From Confluentibacter sediminis (lineage in GTDB: Bacteria > Bacteroidota > Bacteroidia > Flavobacteriales > Flavobacteriaceae): a DNA stretch of 64,000 nt. The notes beneath the pieces were generated by a model. That model saw only the letters and a list, made by a program, of their open reading frames with translations, ran no database searches and was not told the origin of the DNA. Every line of letters begins with the position of its first letter. The first letter of the stretch is position 1. The stretch lies in NCBI RefSeq assembly GCF_003258355.1, contig NZ_QKPO01000003.1:186001-250000 (forward strand), in the 5' to 3' direction. This document shows positions 9,906-19,540 of this stretch, one piece after another. Both the position numbers and the translations under genes were made by a program.

Positions 9906-11294
9906 TTATAGTTTCGCAATCGCCCCTATCTCGTCAATAAATTTATCCGCCAAATTATCTGCCTCTTGTTGCGATTTGGCCTCCGTATAAATTCTAATAA
10001 TAGGTTCGGTATTACTTTTACGCAAATGCACCCAGCTGTCAGCAAAATCTATTTTAACGCCATCAATCGTGGTTAATTGCTCATTTTGATAGCGGTTTTC
10101 CATAGTTTTTAAAATTCCATCGACATCTAAGCCCGGTGTCAATTCAATTTTCTTTTTGCTCATAAAATAGTTAGGATAGGTTTTTCTAAGCTCACTGACT
10201 CGCATTCTTTTATCAGCCAATAAACTTAAAAATAGTGCAATACCAACCAAGGCATCACGTCCATAATGGGATTCTGGATAAATAATGCCGCCATTACCTT
10301 CGCCACCTATAACGACTTTGTTTTTCTTCATTAAACTTACCACATTGACTTCCCCTACCGCACTGGCTTCATATTTGCCACCATGCTTTTCGGTCACATC
10401 TCGTAAGGCTCTGGTCGAACTCATATTACTTACGGTGTTTCCAGGTGTTCTGCTCAACACATAATCGGCACAGGCCACTAAGGTATATTCTTCCCCGAAC
10501 ATCTCGCCGTTTTCATCCATAAATGCCAAACGGTCTACATCTGGGTCGACCACAATACCTAAATCGGCACCTGTCTCCACCACTTTTTTAGATAAATCGG
10601 TCAAATGTTCTTTAAGGGGCTCTGGGTTATGTGGGAACTGTCCATTTGGTTCACAGTAAAGTTTTATGACATCTACACCCAAACGTTCCAAAAGTAACGG
10701 AATAACAATCCCTCCCGTGGAATTCACACCATCGACTACCACTTTAAACTTGGCTTCTTCAATAGCTGGCATGTCAACCAAATCCAAATCCAAAACCTCA
10801 ATGATATGTAAATCAAAATAAGCTTTATTCTTTGTTATTTTTCCTAAACTATCCACATCAGAAAAATTAAGATCGTCACTTTCGGCTATTTCTAAAATTT
10901 TGGCTCCTTCAACGGCATCCAAAAACTCACCATCGTTGTTCAATAGTTTTAGGGCGTTCCATTGTTTGGGGTTATGGCTCGCCGTTAAAATAATCCCGCC
11001 ATCGGCATGTTCCATCGGCACAGCCATTTCTACGGTTGGCGTGGTGGATAATCCTAGGTCGATCACATGGATACCAAGTCCTACCAAGGTGTTCATCACT
11101 AAATTTTGAATCATCTCCCCAGAAATCCGAGCATCACGGCCCACAACAACCCTATAATCTTCTTTTTGGCGTTGTTGCTTGATCCAAACCCCATACGCTG
11201 CTGCAAATTTAACGGCATCTATTGGTGTTAAGTTATCGCCAACCTGTCCGCCAATAGTCCCCCTGATTCCTGAAATTGATTTTATAAGTGTCAT
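9906..11294 (-). CDS. glmM: Phosphoglucosamine mutase-like phosphohexomutase
   Basis: 462 residues with the four-domain alpha-D-phosphohexomutase layout. The N-terminus SISGIRGTIGGQ is the substrate/Mg entry motif. The phosphoserine loop is ILTASHNPKQWNALKLL (~100-116), the metal loop is VDPDVDRLAFMDENGE (~238), the sugar loop is GGEGNGGIIYP (~322) and the phosphate-binding loop RKSNTEPIIRIYTEA (~420). It likely makes glucosamine-1-P for cell-wall UDP-GlcNAc; a phosphomannomutase or phosphoglucomutase role cannot be excluded from sequence alone. A TAnnTTTG box lies upstream. Confidence 0.88.
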   Translation of the reverse strand: MTLIKSISGIRGTIGGQVGDNLTPIDAVKFAAAYGVWIKQQRQKEDYRVVVGRDARISGEMIQNLVMNTLVGLGIHVIDLGLSTTPTVEMAVPMEHADGGIILTASHNPKQWNALKLLNNDGEFLDAVEGAKILEIAESDDLNFSDVDSLGKITKNKAYFDLHIIEVLDLDLVDMPAIEEAKFKVVVDGVNSTGGIVIPLLLERLGVDVIKLYCEPNGQFPHNPEPLKEHLTDLSKKVVETGADLGIVVDPDVDRLAFMDENGEMFGEEYTLVACADYVLSRTPGNTVSNMSSTRALRDVTEKHGGKYEASAVGEVNVVSLMKKNKVVIGGEGNGGIIYPESHYGRDALVGIALFLSLLADKRMRVSELRKTYPNYFMSKKKIELTPGLDVDGILKTMENRYQNEQLTTIDGVKIDFADSWVHLRKSNTEPIIRIYTEAKSQQEADNLADKFIDEIGAIAKL

Positions 11295-11314
11295 ATTTTA
11301 ATTTAGTTTTTTAA

Positions 11315-11322
11315 CAAATATA
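11315..11322 (-). promoter_or_regulatory. Promoter -7 box of the GlmM-like gene
   Basis: TATATTTG on the minus strand, 21 bases upstream of the start codon. Confidence 0.5.
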
Positions 11323-11369
11323 ATAGTTATAAATTGGAAATGTAAAATCGTAATTTGTAAATTACACCA

Positions 11370-11972
11370 ATGAATTTTCTAGCACACATTTATCTCTCTG
11401 GAGACAACGAACTAATTACTATAGGCAATTTTATAGCTGATGGCATTAAGGGTAATGATTACAAGACATTTAGCAATGATTTTCAAGTAGGTATCATGCT
11501 TCACAGACATATTGACACCTTTACTGATGCTCATGAAACAGTTAGAAAAAGCACCAAGCGATTACATGAAAAGTACGGACATTATTCTGGAGTTATAGTA
11601 GATATTTTATATGACCATTTTTTGGCAAAAAACTGGAATTTATATTGCCATATCCCTTTAGTTGAGTATGTGGATAATTTTTATACTTCTTTAGAAGTAC
11701 ATTATGATTTACTCCCCTTGAGAATAAAAAAAATGATGCCTTATATGATAGCGGATAATTGGCTTTTAAGTTATGCTTCTATTGAGGGTATTGCTAAGGT
11801 TTTAGATGGTATGAACAGACGTACCAAAAACCGTTCCGGCATGAATGAGGCTGTTCAAGAATTAGAAGTTTTTTATATGGAGTTTGAATCCGAATTTACT
11901 CATTTTTTTGAAGAACTTATTGTTTTTTCAAAACAAAAACTAAATGAATTGACTAAAAAATGGGTTCGATAG
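11370..11972 (+). CDS. Acyl-carrier-protein phosphodiesterase (AcpH family)
   Basis: 200 residues of the DUF479/ACP_PD family. The N-terminus MNFLAHIYLSGDNELITIGNFIADGIKG is the family hallmark (H, N, D metal-type residues), followed by GIMLHRHIDTFTDAH and SGVIVDILYDHFLAKNW, with His/Asp motifs typical of this HD-like hydrolase. It removes the 4'-phosphopantetheine arm from ACP. It is divergent from the GlmM-like gene, with 75 bases between the starts. Confidence 0.9.
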   Translation: MNFLAHIYLSGDNELITIGNFIADGIKGNDYKTFSNDFQVGIMLHRHIDTFTDAHETVRKSTKRLHEKYGHYSGVIVDILYDHFLAKNWNLYCHIPLVEYVDNFYTSLEVHYDLLPLRIKKMMPYMIADNWLLSYASIEGIAKVLDGMNRRTKNRSGMNEAVQELEVFYMEFESEFTHFFEELIVFSKQKLNELTKKWVR

Positions 11973-12126
11973 AATTCTAATTTTAAGGATTAAATGTAAA
12001 TGTATTTACCGATAATCGAAGTCATACTACCTCTATCGGATTTTAACACTTTTCCTTTAGCAACTCATTAGTATTTAATATTTTGAGACACTGAAACAGT
12101 TATTCAACAAAAAACGATTCTTTTTA

Positions 12127-12834
12127 ATGACTGCCAAATCTAAAAAAATATTAAAAATAATAACTGGAGTGATTATCTTTTTCACCTTACCAAGTTTATT
12201 GCTTTTTGGATATGTTTTTTTTAAATACAACGAAGAGCTGCCTATTGGAATTTCTGGAGAAAAAGCAGATGCTTTGGCATATAAAATGCTTGATGCTTTA
12301 GACTATGATGCTTACAAAAACACCAACTATATTGAGTGGGATTTTAAAAATAGACATCATTATAAATGGAAAAAAAAAGAGAATATCTGTGATGTATATT
12401 GGGAGGAATTTAGAGTGACTCTCAATTTAAAGAATCCAGATTTAAGTAGAGCCTATGTCCATAGCTTTAAAATAGAGGGTGATATGGCAAAAGAACTTAA
12501 AGAAAAAGCTCTGAAATATTTTTACAACGATTCCTTCTGGTTAACAGCACCTTACACTGTTTTCAATAAGGATGTTGAGCGTAAACTAGTCAATAACAAT
12601 TCTTTATTAGTCACTTATAATTCCGGTGGAGTGACTCCTGGAGATTCTTATTTATGGGAATTTGATAAAGATGGAAAACCAAAAAGTTTTAAAATTTGGG
12701 CATCCATACTACCTATAGATGGATTGGAAGCTACTTGGACAGATTGGAAAACTGCGGAAACAGGTGCCATACTCCCAACCTTCCATAAATTATTGTTTTT
12801 GGGGTTAGACATAGAATTGATTGAAACCTACTAG
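12127..12834 (+). CDS. Hypothetical membrane-anchored protein
   Basis: 235 residues. One N-terminal transmembrane helix (ILKIITGVIIFFTLPSLLLFGYVFF, ~9-33) is followed by a soluble, presumably periplasmic domain rich in Trp, Tyr and charged residues, with repeated W-D/W-K patterns such as NYIEWDFKNRHHYKW and SYLWEFDKDGKP. No catalytic motif or family is recognised. The stop overlaps the arsC-like stop on the other strand by 3 bases through a CTAG. Confidence 0.7.
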   Translation: MTAKSKKILKIITGVIIFFTLPSLLLFGYVFFKYNEELPIGISGEKADALAYKMLDALDYDAYKNTNYIEWDFKNRHHYKWKKKENICDVYWEEFRVTLNLKNPDLSRAYVHSFKIEGDMAKELKEKALKYFYNDSFWLTAPYTVFNKDVERKLVNNNSLLVTYNSGGVTPGDSYLWEFDKDGKPKSFKIWASILPIDGLEATWTDWKTAETGAILPTFHKLLFLGLDIELIETY

Positions 12835-13172
12835 ATAATATCTAAAATCGCTTCTGTTGGTCTGCCAATCACAGCTTTGTTCCCATTAACAACTATGGGG
12901 CGTTCAATTAATTTGGGGTTGTCTACCATAGCTTTTATTATATCTGTATCGGTTAGGCTTTTGTCTTTATAGTTTTCTTTCCAAATAGGTTCGTTTTTCC
13001 TAACTAAATCTATTGGTTTAATACCTAACAGTTTAATGATATCCTTTAATTCTTTTTCCGAAGGTACATCTTCAAGATATTTAATAATCTCAAAAGGTTT
13101 TCCTGATTTTTCTAGAACTTCCAATCCGCTGCGAGATTTGCTGCAACGGTTATTGTGATATATTTTAATCAT
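12831..13172 (-). CDS. arsC: ArsC-family glutaredoxin-type arsenate reductase
   Basis: 113 residues. The thioredoxin-fold start MIKIYHNNRCSKSR carries the single catalytic Cys. Downstream Arg residues of the E. coli plasmid ArsC family are conserved (LVRKNEP, LIERPIVV, VIGRPTEAIL). Such proteins reduce arsenate with glutathione or glutaredoxin, though short ArsC relatives may be general oxidoreductases. The start overlaps the HAD gene stop as TAATG, so the two are translationally coupled. Confidence 0.88.
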   Translation of the reverse strand: MIKIYHNNRCSKSRSGLEVLEKSGKPFEIIKYLEDVPSEKELKDIIKLLGIKPIDLVRKNEPIWKENYKDKSLTDTDIIKAMVDNPKLIERPIVVNGNKAVIGRPTEAILDII

Positions 13173-13789
13173 TATATATGAATATTATAAGCTTTTAATT
13201 GTTCTAAAAGCAATTCTGGATTTTTAAAATGAATACCATTAATACCTAGATTATTGGCTGCTTCAATATTGCGTAAATTGTCATCAATAAAAACAGCATT
13301 TTCTGCTTTAATATGGAAACGTTTAAGCGTTAAATGATAAATCTCGTCAAAAGGTTTTCTGGTTTTTTCTTCGCCAGACACTAAAACACCTTCAAACCAA
13401 TGTAAAAATTCAAATCTTTCTAAAGCTATAGGGAATGTTTCATGGCTCCAATTGGTCAACGCCACCATTTTATATTTTTTTGATGCAATGAGTTTCTCAA
13501 GAATATCAACCGTGCCATGGATAGCACCACCGAGCATCTCTTCCCATCTGCCATAAAAAGCTCGTATTTCTGTTTCATAATCAGGGAAACGATTCACTAA
13601 ATCTTGTGTCGCTTGAATTATGGGATAGCCAGCATCTTGATTTTCATTCCAATCATGAGTACAGATCGTATCAAAAAACCATTGCATTTTCTGTCTATCT
13701 CCATTAAAAACATCCAGAAAAACATACTCCGGATTCCAATCTATCAACACGCCCCCCAAGTCGAAAATAATAGTATCAATATGTTTCAT
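13172..13789 (-). CDS. HAD-family hydrolase (YihX-like)
   Basis: 205 residues, HAD subfamily IA. Motif I IIFDLGGVLIDWNP (~7-20) contains the nucleophile-type Asp. Motif II is VALTNWSHE (~110), motif III Lys is in EEKTRKPFDEIYHL (~142), and motif IV FIDDNLRNIEAA is at ~168. It is probably a sugar-phosphate or nucleotide phosphatase; YihX acts on glucose-1-P. It is followed by arsC with a 1-base overlap and preceded by prfB with 5 bases between, so the order prfB-HAD-arsC suggests one transcript. Confidence 0.92.
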   Translation of the reverse strand: MKHIDTIIFDLGGVLIDWNPEYVFLDVFNGDRQKMQWFFDTICTHDWNENQDAGYPIIQATQDLVNRFPDYETEIRAFYGRWEEMLGGAIHGTVDILEKLIASKKYKMVALTNWSHETFPIALERFEFLHWFEGVLVSGEEKTRKPFDEIYHLTLKRFHIKAENAVFIDDNLRNIEAANNLGINGIHFKNPELLLEQLKAYNIHI

Positions 13790-13794
13790 ATATT

Positions 13795-14904
13795 TTATAA
13801 TGTATCTGGTGTTTCTTCTTTTTGCCCCATCATCATTAAATAGGCTTTTAAAAACGGGGTGATTTCACCATTAAGAACGGGGTCTACATTACCAGTTTCA
13901 TGTCCTGTTCTTACATCTTTTATCAATTTATAAGGATGTAATACATAGTTTCTAATCTGGCTGCCCCACTCTATTTTCATTTTGCCTGCTTCAATATCTT
14001 CTCGTTGAGACAATTGTTTTTGAAGTTCTATTTCATACAACTGTGATTTCAACATCTGAAGGGCTCTAGCTCTATTGTCGTGTTGTGAACGCGTTTCTGA
14101 ACAAGAAATTTGAATGCCCGTAGGTTTGTGGGTCAACTGTACTTTGGTTTCTACTTTATTAACATTTTGTCCTCCCGCACCACTAGAACGTGCTGTGGTA
14201 ATTTCAATATCTGCAGGATTGATTTCTATTTCTATAGTGTCATCGACCAATGGATACACATAAACAGAAGCAAAACTGGTATGGCGTTTGGCATTACTAT
14301 CAAACGGGGATATGCGTACCAATCTATGCACTCCATTTTCACCTTTTAACCAACCAAAGGCAAAATCACCTTCAATTTCTAAAGTCACCGTTTTAATACC
14401 CGCAACATCGCCTTCTTGAAAGTTAAGTTCTTTAACCTTATATCCACTTTTTTCAGCATACATTAAGTACATACGCATTAACATACTTGCCCAGTCACAA
14501 CTTTCAGTCCCTCCTGCTCCTGCTGTAATTTGTAAAACAGCACTTAAGCTGTCTCCTTCATCAGAAAGCATGTTTCTAAACTCGACTTCTTCCAAAAGTA
14601 ACACTACTTTATTTTGTAATTCGTCTATCTCTTTTTCGGTAGCCTCCCCTTCTTTATAATATTCCAAAAGAATGTCCAACTCTTCAATTTGGGTCGTAAT
14701 TGTATGATAATCTTGCACCCATTTTTTCAATGAACGCAAATTCCGCATAACAATTTCTGCTTCTTTTGGATCGTTCCAAAAACTTGGATTGGCAACTTTC
14801 TCTTCTTCGTTTTGAATAAGAATTTGCTTTTTGTCAATCTCTAAATATGTTTTTAGCTTTTTACTTCTTTTAGTAAGGTCTGCAAGTTGCTCGTTTGTAA
14901 TCAT
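13795..14904 (-). CDS. prfB: Peptide chain release factor 2
   Basis: 369 residues, class-I release factor for UGA and UAA codons. The GGQ catalytic loop is seen in [15 protein letters not shown] (~240), and the RF2-specific SPF stop-codon anticodon is in [13 protein letters not shown] (~197). The region that in E. coli carries the +1 programmed frameshift (near codon 25) reads straight through here as [12 protein letters not shown], with no internal stop. Autoregulatory frameshifting is therefore absent. A TATTTTTG promoter box ends only 5 bases before the ATG, hinting at a leaderless mRNA. Confidence 0.97.
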   Translation of the reverse strand: MITNEQLADLTKRSKKLKTYLEIDKKQILIQNEEEKVANPSFWNDPKEAEIVMRNLRSLKKWVQDYHTITTQIEELDILLEYYKEGEATEKEIDELQNKVVLLLEEVEFRNMLSDEGDSLSAVLQITAGAGGTESCDWASMLMRMYLMYAEKSGYKVKELNFQEGDVAGIKTVTLEIEGDFAFGWLKGENGVHRLVRISPFDSNAKRHTSFASVYVYPLVDDTIEIEINPADIEITTARSSGAGGQNVNKVETKVQLTHKPTGIQISCSETRSQHDNRARALQMLKSQLYEIELQKQLSQREDIEAGKMKIEWGSQIRNYVLHPYKLIKDVRTGHETGNVDPVLNGEITPFLKAYLMMMGQKEETPDTL

Positions 14905-14909
14905 AATGG

Positions 14910-14917
14910 CAAAAATA
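14910..14917 (-). promoter_or_regulatory. Promoter -7 box of prfB, very close to the start codon
   Basis: TATTTTTG on the minus strand with only CCATT between it and the ATG. If used, transcription would start at or next to the start codon. Confidence 0.45.
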
Positions 14918-14934
14918 CATTAAAAGAAATTATT

Positions 14935-16695
14935 TTACTTTATATCTGTGCTATAAGGGAACAATAATTGTACACCTTTTTTTTCTGTCATTGATTTTAT
15001 TTTTTTGAGCATCTTATAATTTTCTTCACCCAATTCTTCTTTTAAAATAGCTTCTTTAGTTTTTACTAAACCAAAACCTCTCAATATTTTATCCAAATCT
15101 TTTTGAAAAACCGGAAGTTCCTTTATTTTGTAATCTTTAATATTAGCTGCTTCAGCAGCTGTTTTTAATGCCAAATCTAAACCACCTATTTCATCAACCA
15201 GACCAATGTTTATAGCATCTGCTCCAGTCCAAACTCGCCCTTCTGCGATTATTTTAACGTCGTCTTGCGTCATCTTTCTACCATCAGCGACTCGTTTTGT
15301 AAACAATTCGTAAATATCTATAACACCTTCTTTGATAAAATCATGTTGTTGTTCACTTAATGGCTCAAAAAAACTATAATCCACGGCATTTTTATTAGTG
15401 ACCACTTGTTCTGCATTTATACCGATATTGTCCGCTAACTCCTTTCCATTAGGCAGCATCCCAAACACACCAATGCTTCCTGTAATGGTTGTGGGTTCTG
15501 CAATAATTTTATCAGCGTTACAAGCGATATAATACCCCCCTGACGCTGCTAAATCTCCCATAGATACTATCACTGGCTTTATTTGTTTTGTCAATTCTAT
15601 CTCTCTCCAAATAAGCTCGCTGGCCAGTGCATCACCTCCAGGTGAATTAATTCTCAATACAATCGCTTTTATTTTTTCATCATCTCTAGCTTCTTTAAAA
15701 GCCGTTCTCATCGTGCCTTGTCCAACATTATTTTCGTCACCTTCACCATAAATGATATCCCCTTCGGCATAAATAACGGCTATTTGATTACTACTATTTG
15801 ATTTTAGTTTATCAGCCGTATGAATGGCATAGTCTTCAATAGTGATGCGTTCAATATCATCCTCGTTTTCAAGATGTAATGCATGTTTAAGTCCTGAAAT
15901 ATATTGGTCATGATAAGCGATTTTGTCAATTAGATTAGATTTTTTTGCCAATATGGCATTTCTGGCTAATAAATTATCAGCTATACTATCCAGATTTTCC
16001 ATAGAGACCTGTCTACTTTCCGAAATATCTTGTTTTACTTGTTTCCATATAGAATTTAAGTAAACACTTATTTGTTCTCTGTTTTCGGCACTCATTTCAT
16101 TAGCCAAAAAAGGTTCTACGGCACTTTTATATTTTCCGTAGCGAATCACTTCCATTTTTAAGCCTGTTTTTTCTTGTATATCTTTTAAATATAATTGTTC
16201 TGAGTATAAACCTTTAAACTCTAAACTGCCAGCAGGATTTAGGTAAATAGTATCGGCTACAGAACTCAAATAGTAATCTTTTTGGGTATAGATATCTGAA
16301 TACGCAGTAATAAACTTTCCTGATTTTTTAAATTTCAATAAGGCGTCACGTATTTCTTTAGTTTGTGTAATCCCAGCTACAATAAAGTTATTTTCAATAG
16401 TAATCCCTTTAATATGATCATCGGTGGCAGCATATTCAATGGCATCAATAATATTGAAAAGTCCATTTTTTCTATCTTCATTTAAAAAGGTATATTCTTT
16501 AAACTCCGTTTTTCCTGCATAGTCTTTTATAGGAAAATCTAAGGTTAATTCTAGTACAGAATTAGATTTGACTGTCACAAATTCTTCTGAAGATGAACCA
16601 AATAGCAATCCAACAACAATAAGTAATCCGAAACAAATAAATAGAAACACAAAAAGCCCCACTACGGTGGATAATACACGTTTTAAAAAGTTCAT
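14935..16695 (-). CDS. sppA: Signal peptide peptidase SppA, long (67K) type
   Basis: 586 residues, the two-repeat SppA form. An N-terminal transmembrane helix (VVGLFVFLFICFGLLIVVGLLF) is followed by two ClpP-like domains facing the periplasm. The general-base Lys is in GKYKSAVEPFL (~185) in the first repeat. The Ser nucleophile is in GDLAASGGYYIACNADK (~385) in the second. It degrades leftover signal peptides in the membrane. It is divergent from the mutS2-like gene. Confidence 0.95.
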   Translation of the reverse strand: MNFLKRVLSTVVGLFVFLFICFGLLIVVGLLFGSSSEEFVTVKSNSVLELTLDFPIKDYAGKTEFKEYTFLNEDRKNGLFNIIDAIEYAATDDHIKGITIENNFIVAGITQTKEIRDALLKFKKSGKFITAYSDIYTQKDYYLSSVADTIYLNPAGSLEFKGLYSEQLYLKDIQEKTGLKMEVIRYGKYKSAVEPFLANEMSAENREQISVYLNSIWKQVKQDISESRQVSMENLDSIADNLLARNAILAKKSNLIDKIAYHDQYISGLKHALHLENEDDIERITIEDYAIHTADKLKSNSSNQIAVIYAEGDIIYGEGDENNVGQGTMRTAFKEARDDEKIKAIVLRINSPGGDALASELIWREIELTKQIKPVIVSMGDLAASGGYYIACNADKIIAEPTTITGSIGVFGMLPNGKELADNIGINAEQVVTNKNAVDYSFFEPLSEQQHDFIKEGVIDIYELFTKRVADGRKMTQDDVKIIAEGRVWTGADAINIGLVDEIGGLDLALKTAAEAANIKDYKIKELPVFQKDLDKILRGFGLVKTKEAILKEELGEENYKMLKKIKSMTEKKGVQLLFPYSTDIK

Positions 16696-16828
16696 TATTT
16701 ATATATTTTTAATGTTTGTAGAATAATAGAAATTAATGTTACAAATAACCTAAAAGTTTTAGTTTTTACAAGTTTTTATATCAAATAAAGTATGATTTAA
16801 TATAAACCTGATATCCCTAAAGAATTTT

Positions 16829-16836
16829 TAACTTTG
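16829..16836 (+). promoter_or_regulatory. Promoter -7 box of the mutS2-like gene
   Basis: TAACTTTG matches TAnnTTTG, 27 bases before the ATG at 16864. Confidence 0.45.
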
Positions 16837-16863
16837 CGCTTTTAGTAGATTTTACAAAACCCA

Positions 16864-19029
16864 ATGATACACATTCACGAAAAGACATTAAAAGATATTG
16901 AATTCTCAACTGTTTTAAAGCAAGTTAGTGAACTTTGTATTACGCCTTTAGGTAATGAAAGTACCTTGCAAATAGCGCCTTTTAAAACAAAAGAGGATTT
17001 GCTTTACGCCCTTAAATTAACCAATGAATATGTATCCTCTTTTTATAACGATAACCGCATTCCTAACCATGGTTTTGATGCTATTACCAAAGAATTAAAG
17101 CTTTTAAAAATTGAAAATACATATTTAGAAGTTCACAGCTTAAAAAAAATAGCTTCTATGTCTCTTACTGTTAACGAGATAGTGACATGTATTAATAAGT
17201 TTAAAGACTATTACCCAACATTTGCTGACTTTGTTGCTCATATAGAAGTTACAAAATCCATTATTGAAAAAATAGATGCCATAGTCGATCGTTTTGGAGA
17301 CATCAAAGATAATGCATCCAATTTACTTTGTGAATTACGCCAATCCATTAACCATGTAAAAGGAAAAATAAATCAGAGTTTTGCATCAGCTCTTAATACG
17401 TATCACGGTCTTGATTATTTGGACGATATTAGAGAATCTGTAGTTGATAATAAACGTGTATTAGCTGTAAAAGCCATGCATCGCCGTAAAGTAAAAGGCA
17501 CTATTATGGGTAGCAGTAAAACAGGAAGTATTGTATATATTGAACCCGAAACGACTTTACAACATTCTAGAGAACTTAATAATTTAGAGTACGAAGAACA
17601 GGAAGAAATCATTCGGATTTTAAAAGAAGTCACTAATTATTTACGTCCGTTTTTGCCTTTATTAGAAAGTTATCAAACTTTTTTAATAGATGTAGACGTG
17701 ATTGCAGCAAAAGCAAAATATGCACGTTCCATAAATGGTATTCTTCCAGAAATAACAGATGATAGACGCCTTTTTTTGCGTGATGCGTATCATCCCCTAC
17801 TTTATTTAAATCATTTAGAAAAGAAAAAAACGACCTATCCACAAACTATAGAATTAAATAGTGACGGCAGAATTATAGTTATTTCGGGACCCAATGCCGG
17901 TGGTAAAAGTATCACTTTAAAAACCGTTGGTTTATTACAAGTTATGTTACAAAGTGGTATGTTAATCCCTGTACACGAACGCAGTAAAGTATGTTTATTT
18001 GATAGAATTCTAAGTGATATTGGAGATAATCAATCTATTGAAAATCATTTAAGTACATACAGCTACCGGTTAAAACAAATGAATTATTTTTTAAAGAAAT
18101 GTAATAAGAATACCCTTTTTTTAATAGATGAATTTGGAACAGGAAGCGATCCCGAACTTGGTGGCGCATTAGCGGAAACATTTTTAGAAGAATTTTATCA
18201 TCGGGAAGCCTTTGGAATTATTACAACACACTATTCCAATTTAAAGATGTTGGCCAATGAATTGCCCTTTATGCTAAATGCCAATATGTTATTTGATGAA
18301 CGTTCTTTAGAACCTATGTTTAAACTTGTAATTGGACAAGCAGGAAGTTCTTTTACTTTTGAAGTTGCTCAAAAAAATGGCATTCCCTTTAGTTTGATTA
18401 ACAGAGCTAAAAAGAAAATTGAACGCAGTAAAGTGAGGTTTGACGAAACCATTGCAAAACTCCAAAAAGAACGTAGTAAACTAGAAAAAACGGGGGAATC
18501 TTTAAAATTAAATGAACGAAAAAAAATTGAAGAAGCCGATAAATTAGAAGAAATCAATACTAAAATTCAAAAGAAATTAGAAAGCTATCAAGAATTGTAT
18601 GATAGTAATCAGCGATTAATTTATTTAGGACAAAAACTGGATGGATTAGCGGATAAGTACTTCAACGATAAACAAAAAAAGGTTCTGATGGATGAACTTT
18701 TTAAATTGGTTCAAATAGAAAATTCCAAACGTAAAAAAGTCACCATTAAAGAGAAAAAAGTAATCAAAGCCAAAGAAGCGGCTGTTAAACAAGAAGCTGA
18801 AAAAGTAGTTGAAGTTATTAGAGAAAAAAAGAAAGAAGCTAAGAAAAAAGCTATCGAAACTCCCAAACCTAAAGCTGTTTTAAAAGTTGGAGACCGTGTA
18901 CGCATGGAAGATGGGCGTGCTATTGGAAGCATTGATAAAATTGAAAAAAACAAAGCCGTTGTTAATTATGGGATGTTTACGACTAATGTAAGTTTGGAGC
19001 AATTGGAATTGGTAGAAGCTAAAAAATAG
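16864..19029 (+). CDS. mutS2: MutS2-like ATPase lacking the Smr nuclease domain
   Basis: 721 residues. Core and clamp region at ~1-320 (AVKAMHRRKVKGTIMG, YIEPETTL), then the MutS ABC-type ATPase: Walker A GPNAGGKSITLKTVG (~341), Walker B LFLIDEFGTGSDPELGGALAE (~418) and the switch His in ITTHYSNLK. A long Lys/Glu-rich coiled coil (~510-665) follows. The C-terminus is a small KOW/SH3-like domain (VLKVGDRVRMEDGRAIGS). Classical MutS2 of ~780 residues ends in an Smr endonuclease domain, and none is present. It may act in ribosome rescue or DNA-structure handling without cleavage (inference). Confidence 0.9.
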   Translation: MIHIHEKTLKDIEFSTVLKQVSELCITPLGNESTLQIAPFKTKEDLLYALKLTNEYVSSFYNDNRIPNHGFDAITKELKLLKIENTYLEVHSLKKIASMSLTVNEIVTCINKFKDYYPTFADFVAHIEVTKSIIEKIDAIVDRFGDIKDNASNLLCELRQSINHVKGKINQSFASALNTYHGLDYLDDIRESVVDNKRVLAVKAMHRRKVKGTIMGSSKTGSIVYIEPETTLQHSRELNNLEYEEQEEIIRILKEVTNYLRPFLPLLESYQTFLIDVDVIAAKAKYARSINGILPEITDDRRLFLRDAYHPLLYLNHLEKKKTTYPQTIELNSDGRIIVISGPNAGGKSITLKTVGLLQVMLQSGMLIPVHERSKVCLFDRILSDIGDNQSIENHLSTYSYRLKQMNYFLKKCNKNTLFLIDEFGTGSDPELGGALAETFLEEFYHREAFGIITTHYSNLKMLANELPFMLNANMLFDERSLEPMFKLVIGQAGSSFTFEVAQKNGIPFSLINRAKKKIERSKVRFDETIAKLQKERSKLEKTGESLKLNERKKIEEADKLEEINTKIQKKLESYQELYDSNQRLIYLGQKLDGLADKYFNDKQKKVLMDELFKLVQIENSKRKKVTIKEKKVIKAKEAAVKQEAEKVVEVIREKKKEAKKKAIETPKPKAVLKVGDRVRMEDGRAIGSIDKIEKNKAVVNYGMFTTNVSLEQLELVEAKK

Positions 19030-19176
19030 TCATGAAATTTAAAGTTTTAATCGTTTTTCATAATATTAGTTGTGCGTTTAAACGCCTAGTTTAGCAAATA
19101 CAAACCAAACAGAAAATGAGCATTTTCATAAGTAAACTTGCACTAGTAATTAATTTTTATAATGTGCTAACCGTAA

Positions 19177-19536
19177 TTATTTTTTCTTACTTGATTTAGC
19201 AAATGGATTATAATCCAAACACAGTTGAATCCAATATGCTAAATCTTCTTGCCTGTCAATTGCTTCTGCAGAAACAAAAACAAAACCTTTCATTGGTCGA
19301 CCGGTGAGGTTAAATTCAGAACTCCCATCCTTTTGCAAGGCTTGTTGGTAATGATCTTCTCCAATTCTTGCCATTATTCTTGAATTTCCTGTGTTTTTAT
19401 CAATGTCAACGCCAATGCACATTTTGCCATTGACCATAAAACACAAACCTCCCATCATTTTCTTTTCTTCAAAAGAGGTGTTACTTTCATTAAAGGCTTG
19501 TCTTACCCGGTCTGCTAAAAATTCATCATGCGCCAT
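19177..19536 (-). CDS. TfoX N-terminal domain family protein
   Basis: 119 residues. MMGGLCFMVNGKMCIGVDIDKN and IMARIGEDHYQQAL match the TfoX_N fold, followed by RPMKGFVFVSAEAI and a Lys-rich tail. It lacks the C-terminal TfoX domain of the competence regulators. It is the last gene of the sigma factor-SRPBCC-DUF2461-TfoX operon, 4 bases after DUF2461. Role unknown. Confidence 0.85.
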   Translation of the reverse strand: MAHDEFLADRVRQAFNESNTSFEEKKMMGGLCFMVNGKMCIGVDIDKNTGNSRIMARIGEDHYQQALQKDGSSEFNLTGRPMKGFVFVSAEAIDRQEDLAYWIQLCLDYNPFAKSSKKK

Positions 19537-19540
19537 TTCC

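Noticed and set aside
13795-14904. Programmed frameshift in prfB
   Set aside because: The frame is continuous through the usual frameshift site and no in-frame stop exists there.
19074-19085. Palindrome GCGTTTAAACGC after the mutS2-like gene
   Set aside because: Perfect 12-base palindrome but with no spacer or T-tract and no matching copy noticed elsewhere; too short to support a function.
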